From a virus, in the IMG/VR virus record IMGVR_UViG_3300003873_000080, positions 1-20,326 of that record: DNA of 20,326 bases. One strand, written 5' to 3'. How positions within the stretch are numbered: the first letter of the stretch is position 1; the number at the start of each line of letters is the position of its first letter. Shown piece by piece: positions 1-6,558 of the stretch. The notes beneath the pieces are model-generated. The model was not told the origin of the DNA, ran no database searches, and worked only from the letters and a program-made list of their open reading frames with translations. The translations under genes were made by a program, and so were the position numbers.

Positions 1-332
1 ATTTAACTTAAATACTCTAATAGAATTCAACGATTTAGATTATTTTGAATTAATCGTTGATTACATTGACGAAGTTCATGAAATTTATTTAACTTAATTG
101 TTCTATATAGAGATTAACGATTTAAATTATTTTGAATTAATCGTTGACGAAGTTCATGAAATTCATTTAACTTAATTGTTCTATATAGAGATTAACGATT
201 TAAATTATTTTGAATTAATCGTGATGAAGTTCATGAAATTTATTTAACCACTTATTCTGAATTGTTCTATATAGTGATTAACGATTTAAATTATTTTGAA
301 TTAATCGTTGAGTATATTGACGAACTTCTTGA
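1..332. repeat. four tandem imperfect repeats, each with a hairpin
   Basis: Four copies of a unit of about 78-95 bp run through this otherwise gene-free stretch. The best-conserved core begins at 29, 116, 194 and 280. Each core is an imperfect 30-nt inverted repeat: AACGATT pairs with AATCGTT (the last base is changed in copy 3), with an inner AATT/AATT pair around ATTTTG. Copies 2 and 3 share the flank TTGTTCTATATAGAG, and copy 4 has TTGTTCTATATAGTG. Copies 1 and 2 also keep the same reading frame and a stop codon, whereas copy 3 has a one-base frameshift. It could be decaying duplications of a gene's 3' end, an array of RNA hairpins, or protein-binding iterons. Confidence 0.8.
2..97 (+). 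CDS. possible 3' end of an upstream gene (partial)
   Basis: An open frame enters from the left edge and stops with TAA at 95-97. Its last residues read NDLDYFELIVDYIDEVHEIYLT, an acidic and hydrophobic helix-like tail. No start is visible because the window begins inside it. The case for coding is indirect: the same reading frame is preserved, stop codon included, in the next repeat copy (frame 98-175). All other genes nearby are on the minus strand, so this would be a convergent gene ending before the terminator at 345-380. It may instead be non-coding repeat sequence that happens to be open. Function unknown. Confidence 0.3.
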   Translation, partial: FNLNTLIEFNDLDYFELIVDYIDEVHEIYLT

Positions 333-344
333 AATTTATTTCAA

Positions 345-380
345 TCAAAAAAAACGCCCAACCGTGAAGTTGAGCGTTTT
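345..380 (-). terminator. rho-independent terminator of the early operon
   Basis: Read on the minus strand, AAAACGCTCAAC, a loop, then GTTGGGCGTTTT form a 12-bp stem containing one G-T wobble, followed by a run of T (the A-run at about 348-355 on the plus strand). It lies just past the stop of the MazG-like gene at 413, where the minus-strand operon should end. In the plus direction the stem has a C-A mismatch and only TTTT follows, so any bidirectional action would be weaker. Confidence 0.8.
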
Positions 381-412
381 ATACTGTGGTTTAAGAACCG
401 GTATTAATCGAT

Positions 413-844
413 TTACGCATGCGAATCTAAGATGGCATTAATTTGCGGTGGTACCCAGCCGATAGGTTTAAGCACATCTTCCGCGTGACGTGGTTTCTTT
501 AATGTTTTAATATTATTTTCAAGTGCTTCTTTACCAGAAACTTTTGCGAGGTTTGACCGTTGAACTTCATCCCAGATTTCTGTAAATGGAATACCCATAA
601 CATCGGCCATCCCAACAGCAACGTAAACAATATCGACGAGTGCATCTGCGACTTCAACCATATCTTTTTCTTTTACCGCTTTTTTCAATTCGTCAAATTC
701 TTCTTGAATAAAACCAACGCGGAATTTCATCAAGTCATCATCAACGAAACCCGGTTTATTCAATGTTTTTACACTAAATTTCGAATGAAAATCTTTAATG
801 TCTTGTTCAACGCCAGTCAAGTTTGTGTGTTTGTTTTGGTTCAT
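413..844 (-). CDS. MazG-like all-alpha NTP pyrophosphatase
   Basis: A 143-residue protein of the all-alpha NTP pyrophosphatase superfamily, which hydrolyses nucleoside triphosphates to monophosphate and pyrophosphate using Mg2+. The metal-binding helices are visible: EEFDEL at 48-53 (E48, E49, E52) and DALVDIVYVAVG at 67-78 (D67, D71), followed by EVQRSNLAK at 93-101, a stretch shared with phage MazG/HisE-like enzymes. The tail IGWVPPQI is also familiar from phage members. The start is ATG at 844, with AAAGGAT about 8 nt upstream. It is the last gene of the operon, 54 bp after the methyltransferase. T4 dCTPase (gp56) has the same fold, so in this context a role in removing dCTP is attractive, but the exact substrate is not readable from sequence. 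Confidence 0.85.
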   Translation of the reverse strand: MNQNKHTNLTGVEQDIKDFHSKFSVKTLNKPGFVDDDLMKFRVGFIQEEFDELKKAVKEKDMVEVADALVDIVYVAVGMADVMGIPFTEIWDEVQRSNLAKVSGKEALENNIKTLKKPRHAEDVLKPIGWVPPQINAILDSHA

Positions 845-898
845 ATATTTATCCTTTTTCCATATTTGAATTATACTATATCAGTATTTAAAAATTAC

Positions 899-2131
899 TT
901 AAAAACTATCATTTAACGTATGTACATATAGTTCTTTAATTACGGTTTTTTCATGCCAGTTATCTTGCATAATATATCTTGAATTGGACAATTCTAATTC
1001 ATCATTAATGAATTTGACCATTTCATTTATCAAGTCTGATGCAGTACACACCGGTACATTTTGTGCAATCATATTGATTTTACTAACACCACCAACTAAT
1101 TCAAAATCATTTGGAAACCCCATTAAATGAAAGCATTCGCGAACATTTAATGAACGTTCTTCGTACGGGTGCAACGAGTCATTCATGTTACGACCAATAA
1201 TCGCGTTTGTTAATGTACACGGAATTTTCGTTGAGCAATCCCAAACGCCAAGACCGATTTTTTTCTTTTCAATTAATCTCGAGCAATGTTTGATGCCGCG
1301 TTTATCGTTAGTATTTTGAAAATACTCCAGTGCTTCATTAACGAGTCCTTTTTTTTGAATGCAGTGTAGTGTTGACATATCACCAGCATCACGGACGAAT
1401 GCACGCGGATTATCAAATTTAAATTTCAAGAACTTATAATATGATTCATCTTTAAGTTTCTTATTAACGACTAAATCGCGTTGTAACGAATCGTTTTCGC
1501 ATGATTTAACGTATTCATCAAAATCAATGCACGGTTTCTTAATGAAATTAAGGATTGGTGCAGTTTTTGACTTATACATCATATAAAATGTTCTATCACG
1601 TCTTTGAGGAATACCATGAAAGTGAGTACTTGTTTTATATGTTGCGAACGCGTAGCCGTGTTCCTTCGCTATTTCATTAAGTTTATCTCTAACTGGTTTT
1701 CCTTTTTTAGTTCCCAAGGCAGGTGCGTTTTCACCAATAATAACTTTTGCGTCAAATAGTTCAATCGAATCTCTTGCAGAATTATATAAATGTTCATTTT
1801 GTTCAGCGCTTTCACCGCGTTTCGATTCGTTTTTACTGGTGTTCAAGTTTGACAACCCAGCGCACGGACATGTTAACACGATTAAATCGATTGGTGTTTT
1901 AATTGATTCTTTAATACTATTTCTGTTTTCATTTGAAATAGTGATATAATCAATATCATTACCGAGCGTATTATTTTGATAATTCATGTATTGTGAATCA
2001 TTTGCAAGAAATCCGTCATACGAGTATACAGCCATTGGTTTACGCCCGGTTACTTTTTCTGCTGATAGTGGCATACCACCAATTAACGGTACGAACGCAA
2101 TCCAATTGACGGTTGCATCGTTTGCATTCAT
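899..2131 (-). CDS. C5-cytosine DNA methyltransferase, divergent phage type
   Basis: A 410-residue enzyme expected to transfer a methyl group from AdoMet to C5 of cytosine in DNA. Motifs appear in the usual order: a motif-I-like FVPLIGG at 13-19, catalytic motif IV PCAGLS at 89-94 (nucleophile Cys90), motif VI GENAP at 133-137 (Glu134), motif VIII QRRDR at 176-180, then RECFHLMGFP, and a motif-X-like QNVPVCTASDLI near the C-terminus. Motif I departs from the FxGxGG consensus, keeping only the last two Gly. I start it at ATG 2131 (AGGA about 10 nt upstream) rather than at an in-frame TTG at 2140, whose Shine-Dalgarno would be too close. It follows the glycosyltransferase by 2 bp. It could mark phage DNA against host restriction or feed a 5mC-based hypermodification route. 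Confidence 0.85.
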   Translation of the reverse strand: MNANDATVNWIAFVPLIGGMPLSAEKVTGRKPMAVYSYDGFLANDSQYMNYQNNTLGNDIDYITISNENRNSIKESIKTPIDLIVLTCPCAGLSNLNTSKNESKRGESAEQNEHLYNSARDSIELFDAKVIIGENAPALGTKKGKPVRDKLNEIAKEHGYAFATYKTSTHFHGIPQRRDRTFYMMYKSKTAPILNFIKKPCIDFDEYVKSCENDSLQRDLVVNKKLKDESYYKFLKFKFDNPRAFVRDAGDMSTLHCIQKKGLVNEALEYFQNTNDKRGIKHCSRLIEKKKIGLGVWDCSTKIPCTLTNAIIGRNMNDSLHPYEERSLNVRECFHLMGFPNDFELVGGVSKINMIAQNVPVCTASDLINEMVKFINDELELSNSRYIMQDNWHEKTVIKELYVHTLNDSF

Positions 2132-2133
2132 AT

Positions 2134-3360
2134 TTACCAATCCTCATCACATGGCACTGGTTTTTTTAAAACCGGCGCTTTGTAGTTATCATAAATTTCA
2201 GACATTACGATATTATTAACTATAGAACCGTCATAATATCCTGGTACACAATATTTGTTACGTAACCAATTAATTTTTTCTAAATACAATGTATCATCGG
2301 ATAGCATTTCAACGCGTTGTACCAGCTCTTCCGGAGTTTTCGGTTTGAAAAAATCCGGAAATTCTAAATGGTTTTGTTCGTCATAAGTTGGGTGCAAAAA
2401 CGGAACTACACCAGCGTGAATCATTTCAATATATTTTGACGTGACCCATCCTTTCTTAATTGGAATGATGAACGTGCTTCTAACGTTAAGTAAAATTTCT
2501 TGCAACTCGAATATTTTTTTTGAGCCCCGAAATCTGCAATCGGTACCAATTACGTCGGACCATCTTCCATATATAGAAACATCATTAAACTGGTTAAGCA
2601 CCCATTCATTAAGTAACTTGTACCTTGATGGTTTACCTTCGTTAAGAACGATCATGAATGGTACTGGTCTGTCGATTACTTTATTATCTAACGTAATTGC
2701 TGGCAATGTTTTATCATACAAAAACAGCGTTTCCATTTGCGAGTACGTGGACCTAATAGTTTCTTGTTTTCTGTTTTGGTTTTCATATGAAATTATTGAG
2801 TTTTTTGTATATTCAAAATCATATTGTCCCAATGATACCTTAGGAGTCGCAATGAAATCCCGAACAGATTGCCCACACGTATATCTTGGGTCATTAACGA
2901 TTTCAATAATTTTCACCTCCGGTTGCTCATTAACGAATGCCAGAACCGGTGTACTATACAAAAGTGCCATATTTAGAACCATCGCACACTCATCAGGTAT
3001 TTTGACTTTTTTAATCCTATTTGGAATATTAACCGTTGCGATTTGCCCGACTAACATAACGACCGTATCTAGTTTAACGCCAAGTTCAGTTAAACGCCGG
3101 TCAACGAACGTAGTGCATTCTTCGATTGTTAAACGTTCATCAAACAGGTCGATAACGTTATTATAATCGAATAATTTAGATAGTGTATGTTCGGTTTGTT
3201 TTGAGAAATCAGATCTTCCAATTAAATAAAACGTGTCATCCGGGTTATGATTCGCTAATAATCTGAGCATATTAACCGGGTCGATGTCACCACCGGTTGG
3301 TTGAAACGTGCTTTCTAAAAATTTGATAGATTTCCCAACTTTACAAAACCCGATATTCAT
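2134..3360 (-). CDS. GT-B fold glycosyltransferase
   Basis: A 408-residue protein that looks like a GT-B glycosyltransferase. The C-terminal half has the family's donor-binding pattern: SKYIEMIHAGVVPFL at about 308-322, then a TPEEL and LSDD stretch at about 342-356, as seen in GT4-like sugar-nucleotide enzymes. The N-terminus starts with a beta strand (MNIGFCKVG). There is no signal peptide or membrane segment, so it is cytosolic. The ATG overlaps the preceding micropeptide stop (ATGA), and the next gene, the cytosine methyltransferase, begins 2 bp after its stop. Size and layout recall T4 DNA alpha-glucosyltransferase, though I see no clear sequence identity with it. Sitting between a dCMP-type TS-fold enzyme and a DNA methyltransferase, its acceptor is plausibly a modified base in phage DNA. 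Donor sugar and acceptor are inferred. Confidence 0.7.
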   Translation of the reverse strand: MNIGFCKVGKSIKFLESTFQPTGGDIDPVNMLRLLANHNPDDTFYLIGRSDFSKQTEHTLSKLFDYNNVIDLFDERLTIEECTTFVDRRLTELGVKLDTVVMLVGQIATVNIPNRIKKVKIPDECAMVLNMALLYSTPVLAFVNEQPEVKIIEIVNDPRYTCGQSVRDFIATPKVSLGQYDFEYTKNSIISYENQNRKQETIRSTYSQMETLFLYDKTLPAITLDNKVIDRPVPFMIVLNEGKPSRYKLLNEWVLNQFNDVSIYGRWSDVIGTDCRFRGSKKIFELQEILLNVRSTFIIPIKKGWVTSKYIEMIHAGVVPFLHPTYDEQNHLEFPDFFKPKTPEELVQRVEMLSDDTLYLEKINWLRNKYCVPGYYDGSIVNNIVMSEIYDNYKAPVLKKPVPCDEDW

Positions 3361-3500
3361 TGTTTCTTCCCAAAAATACGTTCGTAATTTTCACGGTATT
3401 CTTTATTCGTTTCTTTCTGATTCTCGTTAATCATTTTTTTTCTCCATTTTGTATTCATTTTGTATTCAGTGTCCGTAAAATATGCGCGATAATTCAACAT
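3357..3500 (-). CDS. small charged protein of unknown function
   Basis: A short frame of up to 47 residues ending KKQ, whose TGA overlaps the glycosyltransferase ATG. It is rich in Lys, Glu and Asn. The start is uncertain. ATG at 3500 or 3458 has little Shine-Dalgarno, while ATG at 3434 has TGGAG about 8 nt upstream and would give a 25-residue peptide (MINENQKETNKEYRENYERI...). The first part contains the direct repeat GAATACAAAATG twice. It may be a real micropeptide, or a ribosome-loading leader that couples translation into the glycosyltransferase. No family recognised. Confidence 0.45.
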   Translation of the reverse strand: MLNYRAYFTDTEYKMNTKWRKKMINENQKETNKEYRENYERIFGKKQ

Positions 3501-3534
3501 GTTACGCCGATTTAAGTTTAAACTGGATTCATTG

Positions 3535-3726
3535 TTATTTTTTATCAAGCATATTCCCAATAACAGCGAAAGCGCAACAGACCATAATTGCACTAGCAAC
3601 GAAAACTGAGGTTATCCCAAATACTAGTACCGCTAAACAGACAAGCGCGAATATGAAGATACACCCGATAATTGTTTCGGACATATTAACAGAAGAATTA
3701 GCGATTGTATTAAACAAATTATGCAT
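3535..3726 (-). CDS. small two-span membrane protein
   Basis: A 63-residue hydrophobic protein with two predicted membrane helices, about 17-37 (TIIGCIFIFALVCLAVLVFG) and about 40-58 (SVFVASAIMVCCAFAVIG), and a Lys-rich end (DKK). The ATG at 3726 overlaps the end of the TS-fold gene by 8 bp (ATGCATAA), with a weak upstream TGGAT, suggesting translational coupling. An in-frame upstream start at 3762 would run well into the TS-fold gene and is less likely. Small early membrane proteins in phages often alter the host envelope or block superinfection (T4 Imm is one), but nothing here fixes a function. No family recognised. Confidence 0.6.
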   Translation of the reverse strand: MHNLFNTIANSSVNMSETIIGCIFIFALVCLAVLVFGITSVFVASAIMVCCAFAVIGNMLDKK

Positions 3727-4540
3727 GTGCAGCAATCCATTTCGAAAGATTATCTTTACCATTAAGCATGTCTGAAATAGACCGGTTGACCAACGATTCA
3801 GACATCAACGGCAGTTCATCGGGTGTGAAGTCTTCATTCAACATTTGTTTTGTTAAAGTAAAATCGTTTTCGTATACATGCGAGCTGTTTAATAACATCG
3901 TTAACGAGCCAATTTCAAGGTTCGGATATGTGTCATGTAATTCTAACAGCATTGCTTGCTGTAGCATTGAGAAAAACGGAAAATCGAATGTTAAACCTTT
4001 TATACAATCGGATGAGCGCATATTAACGAAAAATTTCAGTTTGTTTTCACGAATTTGGAAAACTGAATTTAATGTACAAACGAAATCTTTATTTTCAGTA
4101 AACGAATGTACCGGTTTATTAAAACGCATGATTGCTTGACGAGAATCTTCAGAACTAATTAACGATTGTTTAGCCCATTCCCATTCTGTGAAGCCGTGTT
4201 CATTTTTAACATTCCATAATTGGTAACCGTACGCGGAATTACACGTACCATCTGTATTAGTAATATGCTTCCAGAACTTTGAATATTTTGAAATAAACGC
4301 TAAATCGTTGCTCCCTGAAAAATACCACAAAAATTCGCCAGCTAAGTACCGAGCCGGTGGACACCTAGCGTCGTTTTTAAATAAATTTGAAATCGGGTCA
4401 ATCACTGTAAAATATACATCCGTGATTTCTTTGATTTTTAAACCTCGCGGCGCGCATTCATATTCTGGCTTATAATATACCGAATGCAACAATTTATGAT
4501 ACGCATTAGCGAATGAATCCCCTATAATAATTTTTTCCAT
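3719..4540 (-). CDS. thymidylate-synthase-family enzyme, probable dCMP hydroxymethylase/methylase
   Basis: A 273-residue cytosolic enzyme of the thymidylate synthase fold, which transfers a one-carbon unit from methylene-tetrahydrofolate to C5 of a pyrimidine dNMP. Visible features are GEFLWYFSGSNDL at 68-80, SAYGYQLW at 102-109, DSRQ at 132-135, catalytic Cys155 (FVCTLNSVFQI), the phosphate-binding RSSD at 175-178, and SSHVYEND at 219-226. The residue aligning with E. coli TS Asn177 is Asp186 (GLTFD instead of GLPFN). Asn selects dUMP. Asp at this place is the known mark of dCMP enzymes such as T4 gp42 and of engineered N-to-D TS. I therefore favour dCMP hydroxymethylase over dTMP synthesis; dCMP methylation is also possible. 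The start ATG at 4540 overlaps the kinase stop, with GGAGGT 4 nt upstream. Confidence 0.8.
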   Translation of the reverse strand: MEKIIIGDSFANAYHKLLHSVYYKPEYECAPRGLKIKEITDVYFTVIDPISNLFKNDARCPPARYLAGEFLWYFSGSNDLAFISKYSKFWKHITNTDGTCNSAYGYQLWNVKNEHGFTEWEWAKQSLISSEDSRQAIMRFNKPVHSFTENKDFVCTLNSVFQIRENKLKFFVNMRSSDCIKGLTFDFPFFSMLQQAMLLELHDTYPNLEIGSLTMLLNSSHVYENDFTLTKQMLNEDFTPDELPLMSESLVNRSISDMLNGKDNLSKWIAAHA

Positions 4541-5112
4541 TATACCTCCGGTGTGTTTTCGATAGTGCGTTCGATAGTGCGTTCGATAGTGTGTTCGATG
4601 GCGTTTTCGATGTATTCGTCAAGTGCCGCGAAATTGTCTGAATCAACATCGATAAACGTTTTGCTTCCAATAACGGATTGTTTAAACGCATTATAAAATA
4701 ACGTTCGTTCTTGTGAAAACTGTTCGGTACTAATCGATTTACCGTCATCACGTGCAAACAATCCATCAGTCGTGCCAACCAGCACCAATAAACGAACATC
4801 GTGCATTTCATTAATATTTAATTCAGATTCGATCTCTAATGCATGGTGAAACGCAGTGCTTCTGTACATTGACCCGTAAACGCATTCTCCGATATGAGCT
4901 CTATCAAAATAAATGTCCCAGCCCGAGTCATTTAATTCTTTTGCCTTTGACAACAATGATGTATAATATTCGTGTGACCAATTTTGGTCAACACCCGTGG
5001 GTGGTTTTGCACAATGAATCAACATTTGTTTGGTGTTCTTGTTGAATTTCATAATTTTTTCTATAGTGGTTGATTTTCCACAATTATCCATACCTTCAAA
5101 AATGTAAATCAT
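4540..5112 (-). CDS. deoxynucleoside monophosphate kinase (thymidylate kinase-like)
   Basis: A 190-residue P-loop kinase that should phosphorylate dNMPs to dNDPs with ATP. The Walker A loop is EGMDNCGKSTT at 6-16, and the substrate-site FDRAHIGECVYG at 69-80 matches the DR(Y/H) region of thymidylate kinases. A LID-like segment with Arg is visible (FARDDGKS). The C-terminus ends in a low-complexity tail (EHTIERTIERTIENT) encoded by a 12-bp tandem repeat at 4553-4612. The start is ATG at 5112 with GAGGT about 9 nt upstream, and its stop overlaps the TS-fold gene start (TAATG). In this operon it would be well placed to phosphorylate hydroxymethyl-dCMP or another modified dNMP, as T4 gp1 does, but specificity is inferred. 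Confidence 0.85.
   Translation of the reverse strand: MIYIFEGMDNCGKSTTIEKIMKFNKNTKQMLIHCAKPPTGVDQNWSHEYYTSLLSKAKELNDSGWDIYFDRAHIGECVYGSMYRSTAFHHALEIESELNINEMHDVRLLVLVGTTDGLFARDDGKSISTEQFSQERTLFYNAFKQSVIGSKTFIDVDSDNFAALDEYIENAIEHTIERTIERTIENTPEV
4553..4612. repeat. 12-bp tandem repeat, five copies
   Basis: Five adjacent 12-bp units of the form GTGCGTTCGATA with a few changes, in phase with the kinase reading frame, encode a repeating (T/A)IE(R/H/N) tail. Slippage would add or remove four residues at the very C-terminus without changing the frame. Confidence 0.85.
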
Positions 5113-5130
5113 AATAACCTCGATGCATGA

Positions 5131-5544
5131 TTATTTATGACTAGAGCTGTTAAGATTCGGAAACGAAGCTAATTTAGCTGCGGAAAAGTCAACATATTTT
5201 GTGCTATCGTGTGTTTCCCAAAATGACCGTTCTTCTTGTTCGGAATCAAACGCTGGCACCTTCAGCAACTTATTTAGTTTTTTAAGTTCTTCAGCCTTTT
5301 CTTCACGACGCTTTTTACGAAGCGCGATACAACAAGTTCTTAAAAATGATGATGCATCGTCGTAAGTACTAAACCGTTCATCGTCAACGGTGATGTTTAC
5401 ATTATTCCCCTTTCGCGGAATCGCGACTCTGTACACTTTAAAACCTGTAATATCGTACGCTGCTGCGATTTGTGTTAAATCATCAACCCGTAGTTGGGCT
5501 TTTGCTGCGGTTTCAGTGTTTTCGTACGTCCAATTTAGAATCAT
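5131..5544 (-). CDS. unknown protein with CopG-antitoxin-like C-terminal peptide
   Basis: A 137-residue protein in three parts. Residues 1-70 look like a small beta-rich domain, about 75-95 is a very basic/acidic helix (LRKKRREEKAEELKKLNKLL), and 96-131 matches from memory the conserved segment of CopG-type (PF12441-like) type II antitoxins: VPAFDSEQEERSFWETHD, ST.Y.D, then FPNL. In those antitoxins this segment precedes a ribbon-helix-helix DNA-binding domain. Here the protein simply ends (NSSSHK). The start ATG at 5544 overlaps the DHH gene stop (TAATG), with GGAG 7 nt upstream. It might bind a host toxin as a decoy antitoxin; this is inference. I do not recognise the N-terminal domain. Confidence 0.7.
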   Translation of the reverse strand: MILNWTYENTETAAKAQLRVDDLTQIAAAYDITGFKVYRVAIPRKGNNVNITVDDERFSTYDDASSFLRTCCIALRKKRREEKAEELKKLNKLLKVPAFDSEQEERSFWETHDSTKYVDFSAAKLASFPNLNSSSHK

Positions 5545-6557
5545 TATCGTTCTCCGTTAATTTTTGTTATTACGCGTTGTGCTTCTTGTACTAAATCATC
5601 AACGTTTTTGTTATCGATTTTATATGTAAATGCATTCATATGACCGGTATATTTAGTGCCAGTTAACGCTAACCGAATCATGTCTTTGCTTGAATTAGAC
5701 ATGTTACAATCTTCATTAATCCTAACACGAATGATGCCATACGAGTTAATGCCAATGACGAAGTTCTGGCCGGTACTCATTTCTTTAATAAGTACAGCAT
5801 TAAATATATCGTCAATAAAACATAACGTAATATCGTCGCATTTACTTATTAATCCCCGCGCTTCGTAATCGACGATCTTGTCAGCACTTCGTTTATTAAT
5901 TGCATTAGTGATTTCAACAAAATCAGCCGGTAATTTATAATCTCGATTAATAATAACATTCATCAGATCTTCAATAGTATGTTCTTTTCCCCTCGTATAA
6001 TCCCAAAAATACTCGTTAATATTTTGAGACGTTCCGAATTCAGGCGCTTTAACTTGCCACAAATCGTAAACATCAATAAATCTTGTTAATGCTCGTAAAT
6101 TTTTGTTCGCTGAATTTTCTGAATCGGTTGAACTCAACCCAAAGTATTCATTGGATATTAATGTTGCTGATTTTGTTTTGTCATGCGAAACTCGCATATT
6201 CGGAAATTCGTCAAAAAAACCGTCGGGATATAAATGATGGTCAATAAAAATAATATTTTTGAAAGATTCATATAACGATTTGAGACATTGCTTGTTATCG
6301 CTAAATGAAACATCCATGATAATGAGCTTTGGCTTAATGCCGTTCCCGACTTGTTGAGCATTCGCAACTTTAATTATTTCTGTAGTGATTTGCTTAATAT
6401 TGCCATAATTAGTATGAAAATAATGTTTTTTGATGCCTTTCGTCACTGTTTCGAGATTCAACATACAACCTAACGCGTCCAAGTCATTATGCGTAAATAA
6501 TATAAGTTCATTTGTTTGCGTTGTTTGCGTTGTTTGCGTTGTTTGCGTTGTTTGCAT
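5544..6557 (-). CDS. DHH/DHHA1-family phosphoesterase
   Basis: A 337-residue metal-dependent phosphoesterase of the DHH superfamily, the family of RecJ, NrnA (nanoRNase/pAp phosphatase) and cyclic-dinucleotide phosphodiesterases. Motif I is THNDLDALG at 22-30 (H23, D25, D27), motif II IIMDVSF with D82, motif III FIDHH at 104-108, and motif IV SHDKTKSAT with D126. The C-terminal part has a weak DHHA1 glycine-histidine segment (TKYTGHMNAF). The first 15 residues are a Gln-Thr run (QTT repeated) from a 9-bp tandem repeat. Its length is close to NrnA. Likely substrates are short oligonucleotides or pAp; degrading a cyclic-nucleotide defence signal is also conceivable. Start ATG at 6557, after a GAGA-type site. 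Confidence 0.85.
   Translation of the reverse strand: MQTTQTTQTTQTTQTNELILFTHNDLDALGCMLNLETVTKGIKKHYFHTNYGNIKQITTEIIKVANAQQVGNGIKPKLIIMDVSFSDNKQCLKSLYESFKNIIFIDHHLYPDGFFDEFPNMRVSHDKTKSATLISNEYFGLSSTDSENSANKNLRALTRFIDVYDLWQVKAPEFGTSQNINEYFWDYTRGKEHTIEDLMNVIINRDYKLPADFVEITNAINKRSADKIVDYEARGLISKCDDITLCFIDDIFNAVLIKEMSTGQNFVIGINSYGIIRVRINEDCNMSNSSKDMIRLALTGTKYTGHMNAFTYKIDNKNVDDLVQEAQRVITKINGER
6513..6553. repeat. 9-bp tandem repeat encoding QTT
   Basis: On the plus strand the 9-bp unit GTTTGCGTT recurs in tandem four times, with a partial fifth. It encodes the Gln-Thr-Thr repeats at the N-terminus of the DHH phosphoesterase, directly after its start codon. Copy changes would stay in frame. Confidence 0.85.
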
Positions 6558-6558
6558 G

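Noticed and set aside
1-332. CRISPR-like array
   Set aside because: The units are nearly contiguous and the parts between the hairpin cores are conserved too, unlike unique spacers; no cas gene is near.
845-898. Promoter for the MazG-like gene (TATAAT in AGTATAATTC)
   Set aside because: A -10-like sequence exists, but no -35 hexamer at 16-18 bp; the gene is more simply read from the upstream operon.
2132-2140. TTG start for the methyltransferase at 2140
   Set aside because: The AGGA site would be only about 2 nt away, and a proper ATG with good spacing exists at 2131.
2441-3166. Long open frame on the plus strand (241 codons)
   Set aside because: It lies wholly antisense to the glycosyltransferase gene, has no ribosome site, no recognisable domain and a composition typical of a shadow frame.
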